From Pristionchus mayeri (lineage: Eukaryota > Nematoda > Chromadorea > Rhabditida > Neodiplogasteridae), in assembly GCA_036245805.1 (NCBI GenBank), contig BTRK01000003.1, positions 16,842,464 through 16,906,463 on the forward strand: DNA of 64,000 nucleotides, given 5' to 3'. Of the stretch, positions 35,213 through 47,373 are shown piece by piece. Numbering within the stretch: position 1 is the first letter of the stretch; each line of letters opens with the position of its first letter. The position numbers were made by a program, and so were the translations under genes. Under the pieces are notes generated by a model that worked only from the letters and a program-made list of their open reading frames with translations, did no database searches and was not told the origin of the DNA.

Positions 35213-36727
35213 CCGTTCTCCGGAAGACTGCAGTGAACGGGGGTATGGATGACACAACTCTGCCAAAATGGTCACCCGGAGCTCATACTTTGGGAATATG
35301 ACCCCTCGGGCCAAAGAACTTTTCAACCGGAAGCGTGACCCGAAATATCGATTTTTGATCTACCGAAATCGATTTTTCAAATATCAGATTTCGATGGCAT
35401 GCTATAGCGCATTCGAAAGAGCATAAAAAGTTATGTTAGAAACGCTAAAGGAAACCAGAATCCATCAACGTTGACGTCAGATAGAGCCCGAAGAGTGAAC
35501 TTTTTCATCTCTTTTGGTATATCGTGGCATGAATGTACATGAAGCTGTAGGTTGCATATCTCGGATTTTATACATATAGTGTAGTTTTTAATGCTGAATA
35601 AAATGAACTCTTTGTCGGAGTGGATTTTTGCGCTATAAGGACCGAAAATCGCGCTCAACAGTGACGCACTTCGAGACAAATTCTAGGAAACTTTGGATTT
35701 CAATATCGTGCAATAGCTCATTCGAAAGAGCATGAAAAGTCATGTAAGAATCTACAAGGAAATCAGAATCCATCAACGTTGACGTCATTTAGACGTGATC
35801 ATTTGAAATTCTTCATGCGAAACGACGTTAAGTATTTCGACTATATCATTTTCACATTACATTTTGGTGACCTGGGCTATCGAAATTCGAATTCTACGCA
35901 TAAAAATACATCAGTAAATACACTTGTCCAAACATTTCACGATTTCAACTTTTTCGCCATTTTTCAGGCCCAAATTTTCAACAGAAAAATCGAATTTCAA
36001 CATGTCTTCGAAAGGTGAACAATTTATGGATTTTCTGACGTATTTTTATGTGTAGAATTCGAATTTCGATATCCCAGGTCATCAAAATGTAAAGTGAAAA
36101 TGATATAGTCGAAATACTTCACGTCGTTTCGCATGAAGAATTTCAAATGATCACGTCTAAATGACGTCAAAGTTGATGGATTCTGATTTCTTTGTACATT
36201 CTTACATGACTTTTCATGCTCTTTCGAATGAGATATTGCACAATATTGAAATCCAAAGTTTTATAGAATTTGTCTCGAAGTGCGTCACCGTTGAGCGCGA
36301 TTTTCGGTCCTTATAGCGTAAAAATCCACTCCGACAAAGAGTGTATTTTATTCAGCATTAAAAACTACACAATATATGAAAAATCCGAGATGTGCAACCT
36401 ACAGCTTCATGTACATTCATGCCACGATCTACCAAAAGAGATTAAATAGTTCACTCTTCGGGCTCTATCTGACGTCAACGTTGATCGATTCTGGTTTCCT
36501 TTAGCGTTTCCAAAATAACTTTTTATGCTCTTTCGAATGCGCTATAGCACGCCATCGAAATATGAAAGTTGAAAAATCGATTTCGGTAGATCAAAAATCG
36601 ATATTTCACGCTTCCGGTCGAAAAGATCTTTGGCCCGAGGGGTCAGGTTCCCAAAGTATTAGCTCCGGGTGACCATTTTGGCAGAGTTGTGCCATCCTAC
36701 CTGCATTCTTACAGAGAACGGGTTTTA
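35213..36727. repeat. 1.5-kb foldback element
   Basis: ATAACCCGTTCTC at the left pairs with GAGAACGGGTTTTAT at the right. The arms pair throughout (CAACTCTGCCAAAATGGTCA, CGATTTTTGATCTACCGAAA, CATCAACGTTGACGTCA, TCGAAATTCGAATTCTACGC), symmetric about 35970 with a small AT-rich loop. TTATA-type sequence surrounds both ends, which would fit a TA-targeting element. No reading frame is shared between the arms. It is probably a non-autonomous DNA element. Confidence 0.88.
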
Positions 36728-37429
36728 TATCTTCGAAGGTCACGAATAGCAGCACGCAAAGCTAAAATAGAACCACTGGAAAACAGTGAAAGTAAATGAA
36801 TAGAAATACAGTAACTATTCGCATGCTTAATTCGGCCGTATGTAGCTCGTCACTAAGATCAACCTAGGCCGATTTAGCGTAACCAAAGGGAATAGTGTGA
36901 CTAATTAGATTAGAGGGAGAGTGTTCCCCTTTTTGTGCACATTCGATCATCGCACATTTCGAATCCGTGCAATACACTATCATCACACACTCATTCAATT
37001 AGCAACCGATTTGCTACCAGTTGACTTGTATCACACTGATTAGCTGCAGCATCCCTTGACTATCAGATAAGAGCGAGAGAGTACGTGAAAGCTGGAGAGT
37101 GTTGCATATCACTACAACATCTCCCTGATCGTTGTTACATCAACCAGTGAACGTGAGAGAGGAAGAGAGAAGGGAGTAGCTGTCAAGTGGATGAGGAGAT
37201 CTCAGAGATGTTTAAAGGGGAGAAAAGGAGAAGAGAAGAGGGAACAGTTCCGTGTATCACGTTCCCATCAATTAAAGGGACCTTTAGAAGAAAGTCACAT
37301 TTCGAACGCTGTTTACTTGAGAAATCGTCTTTGACAGATGGGTGCGTGTTTGACTCAATGCAGAATAGGCTGATAAGTGGTGGCGATTTTTTGAACGCAG
37401 AATCGGAGAAATATCAAAAAAATACATTG

Positions 37430-39330
37430 AGGCACATATTCTTTGATTGAAGCATATCCCAATCTGTGATGAGTGAGTTGAAACAATTTCGATCTGATTT
37501 CTGATGAATTGTAATTGTGTTTCAAAGAGGTCACGGGAGACTATCGTATCCAGTTTTCATAATATCATAGAAACATACATCAAATTTACATAATTTTTGT
37601 TGAAAAATGATGCCATTCAAAATCATCTGATCGGAACTCACTAGCTGTCTGGATCTGTGATTAGAGTGATGCTCCTTCATTGTCAGTGCGCCCGCACCTC
37701 CTGTCCCTGAAATGGAAGCTTATCACTGACGCACAATGGGGGCATTCCAAGCACTATCATCAGCTACTGACGTTAACTGCGCAAGTGGTAGGGCTAATCA
37801 GCAGAAGCCCGCATGGCCAGAGATTCTTTCCCATATGTGTCCGACCCTCGTCATCGTCCAGCAAGCACAATATCGAAGACAAATTAACTTGATCATCAGC
37901 GGTTTATTATTATCAAGGCTTGTAAGACACTTCCCCATGAATTTCAACATGTTGGCCCCTTCATGTTATTTGCGGTAAATGATAGTAGGGCTCTGATCAG
38001 GTTCAGAGACAACAACATAAACTAAGCAATTAGAACCGTTATCTCTGACGCACAATGTAGCTCCTAACTTCAATGCCTAACAGGAGGCTCCTGGTGCCTC
38101 AGAAGCGTTTGCCTGACCCTCTCTAATCTGCTTTATCCCTCGCCTTGAGTCAACCTAATACCCCTTACAAGCGTAAAACTGCGGACGAAGCATCGCTGAT
38201 AGTGTGAAACGTGACGCACGTGGGGGCTATTTCCGTCGAGACTGAAAGGGACAACAGTCAAGAGTTGTGATAATAATCCGAAAAATTACAAACTGGTTTG
38301 ATTCAGATGCTATTGTGAGTAGTTGTAATTTCTTCGGCAAAAACCAGCCATCGTATTATCGTTGAGCTTCATCCTTCATAGTCTGATTGAAGCACGTCTC
38401 ATTCTGTGATTACTCTGGTCGCCCTTCCCTGTCAGTTATCCTCCTGTCTTTGAAATTGGGGCTTATCATTGACGCACTATGCTCCATACCATGCACTATC
38501 CCCAGCTGCTTTTTAGTGTGCAAGTGGTGGACCGATCAACTGCACTCCGGATTGCTCCCTCTTCTCTAAAAAGCGGGCGCTGCTAATGACGAGAGTTAGT
38601 TAATTGTAAGGGGTCAGATCTCAGCTTCTGAGGAACTAGAACATAATGAAAAGGTTTAAAATTAGGAGAAAACGAAGCTCAATTTTGAACAGAGGCCAGG
38701 TGATAAACTTTTTGGTGATTGTGAACCACTGATGAGGGCTCAAACAACAATAGCCTTCGCTTATCACTGACGTACGAGTTACCAACCTTTAACCCTATTG
38801 CCTTCAGTAGGCTCAAATTTAGTCAGGAGCTCTGGTCAGGTGGATTTTTACCCCCTTACAAGGGTGAACCTGCATGCTAAGCATCGCTGATAGTGGGGAA
38901 ACGTGACGCACGTACCAGCGTGGTGCCTATTTCCGTCGAGGCGCAGACAAGGGCTGACAATTTCGATATTCCTTAGAATTACGCAGACTATGATAACGCA
39001 AATTATAAGAGTGGAACTATTTTTTATACAACACGAAAGAGGCATTATCATTTCCATTCCGAGCTCTTTCATTCATAGTCTGATTGAAGCACATCTCATT
39101 TGTGATTAGTCTGATTCCCTTCATTGTCAGTGCCCTCGGACTCTTTTGTCCCCGATCTCCTTATCTCCGGTGCACAATGAACCCCGCTTTCTCTTCCTAT
39201 CATTCACCGATGGAACCTGCGAACTAAGCATCTGTGATATCGAGAAAGTGTGACCTGATAGCCATAATGGGGACTATTTTAGAGAAGACTAGAATGTACC
39301 TGAACTCAGTGAGTGGTCAAGAATCATAGA
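37430..39330 (+). repeat. Decayed tandem array, unit about 0.7 kb, about 2.5 copies
   Basis: An ordered set of landmarks recurs. TCTGATTGAAGCAC(G/A)TCTC occurs at 38381 and 39078, a spacing of 697 bp, with a diverged first copy near 37446. TTATCACTGACGCACAATG-like motifs occur at 37720, 38040, 38461, 38760 and 39161. AAGCATCGCTGATAGTG then AACGTGACGCACG and CTATTTCCGTCGAG occur at 38185 and 38880, with a weaker third copy at 39218. The first unit has about 190 bp extra. No frame is conserved across units. Confidence 0.7.
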
Positions 39331-39339
39331 ACAGTATGT

Positions 39340-41670
39340 GGACGATATCAACTCTTGAAAACCGCGTAAACAATCTATCTTGCAACAGGAACGGCGCGTG
39401 ATACCGAGATACGAACTAACACGCAAAAGAAATTCCTTGGTGAGGGTGTATTCGACCAAAGAATGATACATCCATCTTCCGGTAGGGAACTCGCCCAATT
39501 CATCCTGAAAAAATCATTGCAAAAATGCGCGTGACAGTGAGAAAAAGATACGAACTGACACGCAAAGGAACGTGACCGCACCTTATCTTTGATGATAGTA
39601 CCCAAATTTGGTCGTTGTTTCTGCAGTGAAGATCGGAAAAGACGATCAACACGTTTCCTCACGAAAACTGATAAATTCTACTCTATTATATTGTATGCGG
39701 GGGCTGTAAATTTTTGGTCGAAATCTGAAGGCGTGCGTTCTTCAGGACGGAAGGGGCAAATCATCCCGTCCGATAAGCGTTGATTGTTGCTGATTAGCAC
39801 CGCTCTGACGCATAATCCGATTCATCGTGCGAAGGGAGCGCCTATTCTCATCAGGGATTTGGAAATATTGCAAAATTGGAGACAACAAGTGGACAAGCAC
39901 TAGGATTAGAGATAACAAGCTAATGACACGTTTACCAGCGTCAACATAGTCCAATGTGCTTCAGGTAATTTTTTCGACTATTTTAAGGTTATCAATTCTC
40001 TTTGAAAACCTCTCACTAACTGTTGACTGCAGCGCTTCTTTCATCATGTAGGGACATCTTCACGAGAATTTACTCTCTTCATTCTGCGTGCTCTCTCACT
40101 CTCTGACTGGCAAGAGAGATTGTAAAAAGGGAAATTTCTAGCAAATCCATCCCTATCATCGTGCAAATTGTGTTGAAAATCTAGTCTGCTGAATGCAACC
40201 GAATTTCAGCTTTGCTTTCAGTAGCGTGCTATTTAAAGGAAAGCGTTCCCTTTTCGGCCTTGATTCGATACGACACTGTAGTCTGGATTTGATTAGCTGT
40301 CTGTTTGATTTGATTAGCGAAACGAGATCAAGATGAGATAGGAGATATGAATTCGCACTGAACCCATCCAGTCAGATTTCATTTCCTCTTACGGATTTGC
40401 AATAAACGAACAACAACTGTTTCCTCTTACGAAATTAGATTTTCCTTTTACTCTTGAGCATGAATGATTCACAAATGTTGTAACCGAGGAATGATTTCCA
40501 CAAACTATTGTGCGATCAATTGATCATATCTGATCAATTTCTCATCCATATATAGCCTATCCGTCATTCTCTCACTCTTGTCCGGTCTCTGGTCCTCAGT
40601 CGTGACAAAGGGCAGCGTGCTGTTTTCAGCGACGAATAGTTCAGTGAGGAAGAAGAGATCGACATTGACACAAACAAAATACCTCCCGGGATCTCTGTTG
40701 TTTTGCGTGTATCCGAGACGTCAAACTATCTATTGTGATCTCTTGGAAGTCATAGAGAGAGAGAGAGCTGAGAGAGCATGCAGTGTGAAGAGAGTCATAG
40801 ATGTTCCGGAAAAAGCCTGTTGAGAGCCTTGAGGAGTGAGATGAACAACGGTTTGAAAGGAGGGATGGAGCGATAATTTTATAATTAAATTGAACACTAA
40901 AATATAAGGATCGCGATGATAATTGAAAAAAAAGATTTTGTAAAACAGGCAGAAGGAGACCATCAAATGAAAAATGCATTTCGACATTTTCAGCAATCTT
41001 TGAAACTCATTAAATCTGGAAAAGAAGTCAAACATAATTTCGCTAAATACTGACCAATATCAAAATAATTCGTGATTCAGTTCGCAGTCTATTCTCGTTT
41101 TTACACAGATCGTTGGCCGATAGGCGCGCTTTTTCTAGAAAAAAGCCTGTACCCGAGCGAACGAAAGGCCGCCTGATGCAATTGTCGCTCTTTTCTAGCG
41201 ACCAAACCCCTGTAGAAATTACTGAATACGGTGCCACAACAACAGTACTCTATTTTCTTCGTTTCGTCCGCGTTATTCAATTATATTTATTTGATTTATC
41301 GCCGTTGGCCTTATGTTTTCCCAAAATTATAAGGCCCCGGTCTGAAAGGAAAAAAGCCAAAACAACCCTAATCGCACCGCCCTAATACTGTTTCCTCCGA
41401 AATTACTCCCCCGCCAAAAAAGAAGAAAAAATTCAGAAGCTACGAATACGGTTCTTGCTTACACGGTCCTTGCTCACTGACTATCGTCATACTTTTTCAC
41501 AATGTCTGATCGGTTAGAAAGCTTGTGATATGAAAAGAATCTGAGAAGATTTTTTTAAAACTAGAGATCATTGAAGTTCATTCCTGATAGCGCGGCTCTC
41601 TCGCTCTGAAGGAGAAAAGCGTGCTTTGATGGGCTCTCTTCCCTTCTCCGTTTCAAATTCTCTCTCAGTC
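39340..41670. other. Intergenic, hairpin fragments only
   Basis: A short direct repeat of GATACGAACT(A/G)ACACGCAAA occurs at 39409 and 39549. A GAGAGAG-type hairpin lies at 40072-40135 and the right arm of another near 40745-40795. No gene is supported. Confidence 0.45.
40072..40135. repeat. GAGAGAG-type short hairpin
   Basis: ACTCTCTTCATTCTGCGTGC then TCTCTC, loop TCTCTGACTGG, return strand CAAGAGAGATTGTAAAAAGG. The left arm is close to the family consensus and the right arm is more decayed. Confidence 0.6.
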
Positions 41671-41872
41671 TCTCTGACTGGTGAGAGAGTATGAGAGAGC
41701 CAGATTGAGGGCCCTATAAAAGATGTAAAGAGAGAAAGTGCGCGTGTTGAGGAACTATTTAGTTGGATGAGGAGGAAAAACACTTGACGAGCGACATCTA
41801 CTCGTTGAAGCGCGCTCTCAATATGAAATATGGTCGAACATCATCTCTTTATTCTCTAGATCAACTTTTTTT

Positions 41873-42064
41873 GGCACTACGCCGGATGAGAACCGTCGGA
41901 TGAGAACCCACCGGATGAGAACCAGAAATGGACCCTTCTGTAAGACTTTCACAGAAGCATTCTTGACACGTTGGGACATTACTGTGAACATGCTGGAGAA
42001 GGGTAATTTTTTTGGTTCTCATCCAGTGGGTTCTCATCCGACGGTTCTCATCCGGCGTAGTGCC
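41873..42064. repeat. Hairpin MITE with three GGATGAGAACC motifs per arm
   Basis: GGCACTACGCCGGATGAGAA at 41873 pairs with its complement ending GTAGTGCC at 42064. Each arm has three GGATGAGAACC units separated by 4-5 bp, and the central loop is about 95 bp. The mirrored position of the right arm (about 63790-63830) lacks this hairpin, so it inserted after the arms formed or was lost from the other arm. Confidence 0.8.
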
Positions 42065-42820
42065 TTTTTTTCCCAATGGCGATGTTATAGTTGCAACAAT
42101 GTACATACATTTCCCTTGTTTTTCGTCCTCCATGACCGTGGAACGTGCTCTTCCTCATCTTTTTTCTTCTCTAAAATATCCCTTCTTCTGCTTAAACTCA
42201 TCCCATTTATCCCTGAGCCCCGTACAGTAAATAGGAACTCGTGTACTCTCTGAGGGAGGGCAGACGGTATTTGTTATTCTGCCAGAGGGACATTTGTTTG
42301 CTCAATTCCCCCTCTGACTTCTCTCAGACCATTCTTGACTCTCCTCAGTTTACGCACTCTCTCGCTTTCTCTGTCGGGCTATTGTTCCGTTTGTGTCAGA
42401 GGCTCTTGGGTTCTCTCCCCTTCAAACAGGCCCTTCCAACAATTAAACGGCTTGTATACCTTACTAGACGCATGATCTCTGCATCGCAAAACGTCAGAAT
42501 CGCGGTACAAATATCTCTGTTTACGTCTATTTCTGACGCACGTCCTTCGCCAAAGATAGGCCATTTTATGACCTGAAAGCACCAGAACCCAAGATAGAAG
42601 GGATATGCATTGGCCGTTGTTTGATTCTTGAACCGCTAGAGTCGAATAGATGGAAATATCAGTATGCATTCTCCGAATTTTGAATATTGAACGGTTTCTA
42701 TATCCGAATGGCCTGTTCAATGGGCAAACAAAAGGGAACATCACTGGCTCCATCCATAATCGAGAATTCGCTCCTTTGTTCGCATCTTCATCAATTTGTT
42801 TCTCTTTGTCGACGAATCGT

Positions 42821-42888
42821 CTCTGCCTCTCTTCCTTTCACATGCTCTCTCTCTTCGGCGAGAGAGCGTGATAAACGAAGAGAGACTT
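42821..42888. repeat. GAGAGAG-type short hairpin
   Basis: CGTCTCTGCCTCTCTTCCTT then TCACATGCTCTCTC pairs with GAGAGAGCGTGATAAACGAA and GAGAGAC around a CTTCGG loop. Confidence 0.7.
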
Positions 42889-43050
42889 CTCCCAAATTGG
42901 AAACGCTGCCGCTATTGACGTGATTTTCTCTCTCTGAAATTGTGAATTAGTCTGGGAACCCTTTATTGGCGCTTCTTTGCTCCGATTATAAATTTTCAAA
43001 CTCTTTGAACGGATTGCTTTTGAATTTGTACACGTAAAAAGATGAATCAT
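42838..43050 (-). pseudogene. Coding-like fragment shared by both palindrome arms (left copy)
   Basis: The minus-strand frame includes the peptide SKEAPIKGSQTNSQF preceded by TCTNSKAIRSKSLKIYN. The mirrored frame of the right arm (62267-62464, plus strand) reads ECTKRSKFNKWLKEAAIKGS then QTDSPF. The frame is kept over about 30 residues although the DNA has diverged. No flanking exon is clear and I do not recognise the family. It may be a remnant of a gene or transposon that pre-dates the duplication. Confidence 0.35.
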
Positions 43051-43514
43051 TCACTTTTATTGCATTTTTTATATCTAAAACAAGCCCATTTAGTAGAAAG
43101 TCGAAGGGTTGACAACGAACAACTGCATTTAGAGTGATACCTGTTTTTAATCTGCCCTTCATGGTACCCTCGAACATTTTCCTGTGCAAAAGCGACAAAG
43201 ATCAATGTCATTAAGGCATCCAATGGCCCTTAATCCTGCAAATGCTGCAACATCGCTAATCCCCCGAGCCCCATTTCCACATTCGCCAAACGTGACTTTT
43301 TGTTCTTCTAACGGCTCCCTATCAGCCCTCTTCCCCAGAGGATATCCTTTGTTCCTCCTCACTTTGAATGACTTGGCAAGAACTGACTATATTCTTTCTA
43401 CTCTATCACCGCTCTGATCAATAAGAGTCATTTCTTGTGAACTTCCGAATTTCTTTATGTTTCTTTCCGAATATAAAAATCGAAGAACTTCCGAAGGCTT
43501 AGCAAGAACTGTTT

Positions 43515-43576
43515 CTCCTCTTTCTGCATGCTCTCATTCTCTGATCTGCGAGAGAGTGGGCAAAATTAAGAGAGCC
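43515..43576. repeat. GAGAGAG-type short hairpin
   Basis: CTCCTCTTTCTGCATGCTCT then CATTCTCTGATCTG, return strand CGAGAGAGTGGGCAAAATTA AGAGAG. The loop is near TCTGATC. Confidence 0.6.
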
Positions 43577-45680
43577 ATTTCTTGCCATCTCATCATTACT
43601 CCTCACTGAGCATGTCGGAATCTCCCCCCTCGTACGATCTCTAGCCAGGCAGACAGCGAAACGCAGCATGTAAAGACTAGCGTCTTTCTTCCCCCCTTCC
43701 CTGTTCCACTCCGCCTCAAATTTCACTGCTACTGCGATTTTGTGCGAGAGTCCGAGTAGTTTTTACGTCTCTTTCCTTCCTCTCACCGAGTAAGAGACTC
43801 TCTCAAGTTTGCACGCTCTCTAGCCGATAGGGAAGGCTAGAGAGTGGAGTAAGTGGAGAGATATTCACTTTCTCCTCCACTTTTCCTCCACATCTGGCCG
43901 TTTCCTCCGCGTATAACTCCAAACGACCCTTTTCCTCGATGATTCTGAATGATGACGGGGGTTGATGTGCTTATTATGATCTACGGCGTAGATTTCGTGC
44001 AGATTGATGTGGGAATGATCGGCTAGTGATGGGGTGTGAGAGGCATTGCTAGAAGCATTTCAAACGTCTCTTCCATTAAACTTGAGCTCTAGATTGTTTT
44101 CGTTTTTTCGACAGAAAGTCAGAGATATCGCTTCCCGATGCACACTCTCGTAGGTGATCTAGCCCTGAAACATTTCCAAATCGCTTAGATCTGCACTCAG
44201 CAGAATGCACCCATCCTTCTTAAATGTGCTTCAATTGCACCACTTAGTCCGCTAGTGAGAAGTTTCGCCAGTGTTTCTTCTGAATCTTCTGAAAAAATTT
44301 AAATAAAAAACGACTATCCTCCGATGTAGATGCGCTCTCCCTCTCCAGTCACACAGGCGAGAGAGCACGCAAACTGAAGATAGTCACTTCTTGCTAACCC
44401 ATCCTATGCAGAGCCGCTTTTAGCTTCCTCCTCTCTCCTGCCTTCCAGTCTTCTCCCCAATTCTCCCGTAGGGAATTGCACCCATTCTCCCACTTTCCCA
44501 GAAAGATCTCGGCGTCTCGATTCGATATGCTGTCTTTGAATGGGAGGAGCTTCCGAACACATGCTCCGTCTAATCAGATAGCGTTTCTCTATCCTGCGAT
44601 ATGCTGCCCGTTCGTGATCGCGACTTCTTCTCGATGACTTCTTCTACAGATAACGACTTCTTCTACAGATAACGCGCTCTTTATAGAGAATCTATTCGTG
44701 ATTACTCAATGTGATGTTTTTTTTGACGTTTAGAAGACCGTTTCATAGAACGCACAACGATATCAGACAATATGCCTCTGTTCCGAGTATTATTGTTCCT
44801 ACTCATGTGTAATTTCCAGTAGTGTCACTATTAGCGATCAGAGACGAGAGAGTGTAGCGTGTAATTGGCTCTCGTTCACACACTTGAGGGGAGACATGAT
44901 TGGCCTCTCTTTGTCTCGTCGAGCGGGTCGACAAATTGCTCTCACTGAACCTTCTGGAGCACTTCTTTTCCACTATCTTTTCGAAAATTGAAACGTACTC
45001 TCTTCAATTCGCACACTCTCTCGCCTCTTCTGATATTCCATCACCTCTCAAAGAGCAGGGGAGAGGTAGGTCAAGTGGGCGGAGCTTGCGACGTAAGCCC
45101 TTCACTTTTCGCAAGGCTCTCTTGAAGCAAAGATTGAATTATTGCGCTCTTGGAAAAATTCCACTTTCCTGTTCGAGCAAACCTGATTTTCTGCGCAAAG
45201 GCTCGAAAATGCAAGGTTCTCAGTTGCTTTCTCTACTGTGCTTACCTTAGTTGCGCAAACTTAGAGATAGCGTCGGATCTGTTTGCGATAGCTTCATTTT
45301 TTGTGGAATGTTCAACGCTGATCTATCATTGATCTACACTTTACGCAAAGCCAAAGCCAATGATACGCAAAGCTTTTTCTTTCTTGATAATATTGCTAGT
45401 AGTGTAGTGTTCAAGATACGATTCCACGGTCAGTTCGTTCTCTCTTGTAGCTCAACTCGGCGAGAGAGTTCGTAAACTGAAGAGACGGAGACCCGAATTT
45501 CGAACTCTGGATTCCGGCATTCCTCATGCTCTACTGCCTTCATCTCCGAATATTCGATTCAAACATCGCTAAGCCAAATTTGGTCTTCTCAAATTATTCG
45601 CGTGGGCACATCCGCCGTGTGAAGAAATTCACGAGAATGTCTCTTGTTTGCAACTATTTTCCGGTCGGCAGACTCTGTCT

Positions 45681-45750
45681 GACTCTCTTAGGCTTACACA
45701 CTCTCTTGCTCCCTCTGACCGACGAGAGAGTACACAAATTGAAGAGAGTG
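45681..45750. repeat. GAGAGAG-type short hairpin
   Basis: GACTCTCTTAGGCTTACACA then CTCTCTTG pairs with CGAGAGAGTACACAAATTGA and AGAGAGT around CTCTGACCGA. The mirrored right-arm site (about 59635-59705) also has a hairpin, so this copy pre-dates the duplication. Confidence 0.7.
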
Positions 45751-47364
45751 GCTAATCCCCGGTCGTAGGCGGGGCGACGACTTTTCATTTCCCTTGGCAT
45801 ATTCCGGAGGAGTATGGGGCGAGAGAGCGTGTGAAATTAAGAGTTTTAGTCTGACTACTGAGAGAGCATGGAGAATGAAGAGACCGAATATCCTTCGTGG
45901 CCTTTCGGTAATGTCCGGTTGATCTTCTTGTTTGCGGGGTGGATAGAAAGGGCTTAGTCGTCACCTTTCCACGGTCTTTATGGAAGTAACTAACTGTTGA
46001 ATAGAGAATGGTCATTTGGGCTTCCCAATTCAATGGCGCCAAATTCTGATGGCTTTCCATAGTCCATTTCATTGATTCAATTCCTGAAAATAAGTAAGAG
46101 AAGAATGGAGTTTGTAGTCATCTGGTGAGCCTTTGAAGAGATGCACTCTATAATCTCCAAAGTTCGGAGTTTTTCCGTTCTTTTTCGAGTGTTTGTTGTT
46201 CGGTTTTGCGCGTGAACTGCGTCAGAACGCGTCCTCTCGCGGATTATTATCCAAACCTTTTCTTGAGAACTCTCTCAAGTGAGAAGTAGGAAATCCCTGG
46301 AACCTTGCTCACAACAATCAGGTTTCTCGAGATTCGGTGACATATTATTCTAATGGTTTATATCAGCGAGAAACTACCAGCTCAAAACAATCAGTTTTCC
46401 TTGACATTTCTCACTGAAATTACCACCATCTGGCTCATCTTTCGAAAAGGTTGCCGATTAGCGTGAGAGCTCTCCCTCCTTGGCATTCTCTCTCACCTCT
46501 CTGTCTATTGAGAATATGTGTAATGATGAGCGAAGCAAATTGGTGGTCTTTCGCCACTGCAAAGGTTGCCTGATGATTCACTGATTGCGAACAAACATAG
46601 CCTAGTTGTTGATGTAGCATCGTTTACTCCCCGATCCTTCCAAGCTACAAATCAGCTGACACTCTCTGTATGAAATTGCAATGCAACGCGAGACGTCTGT
46701 TGATCGATGCACATCAGTTATTTTAGAGCGCCTGATCTCGTATGCGACACTTCGCTGACTTGTTTTCCCTGATTCAGGCACTAATAATCCTTGTCACCTC
46801 TCCCTGATTGGCAAGATCCTTAAGGACTCCATTGTGGCAGAGTGGAGTTAGAGAGCATGTGGATAAGAGAGAGCTAAAGTAATAGATCATTTCGCACTTG
46901 GAACGGGGAATGAGTAGGGGTGTGATGAAGGGAGGAGCCTGTCTCTCTTCATTTCGCGTGCTCTCTCACTTCTCTGACTCGGAGGGCTTTCCCAACTCCA
47001 ATGATGAGTGGTGGCGGAGATTTCATAGCCTCCATGATAGATCTGACTCTCTCCCATTCACATCCTCTTCGCCCATGTGTCCACTCCTATCCTCTCCTCT
47101 CCCCGCGAACTCTAGTGATGAGGGATTTCATAGCCCTCTCCACCTCCGGGATAGATTACATCACAAAGGGACAGCTGAGTGACGCGGCGCAATAAACTAT
47201 GGAAACTCTGGGCCTTTGCGCCACCGGCCCTATTCTTCATTCATGTGCTCTGAATTCTATTTATTTGATCTGCTAATCTGCATTTTTCTTCCTTTTTCCA
47301 GTTTATTTCGAGTTTTAGTACCTAATTCTTCGTTGATCTTTGATCTCTCACAACAAAAAATGAA

Positions 47365-47373
47365 TTTTCAGGA
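47365..47373 (+). promoter_or_regulatory. Probable trans-splice acceptor at the left kinase start
   Basis: TTTTCAG ends at 47371, one base before the ATG at 47373. A strong 3' splice site directly before the start codon, with no convincing upstream coding exon, is the usual nematode arrangement for spliced-leader addition. The right copy has the same TTTTCAG ending at 57825 (minus strand). A non-coding upstream exon joined by cis-splicing is the alternative. Confidence 0.55.
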
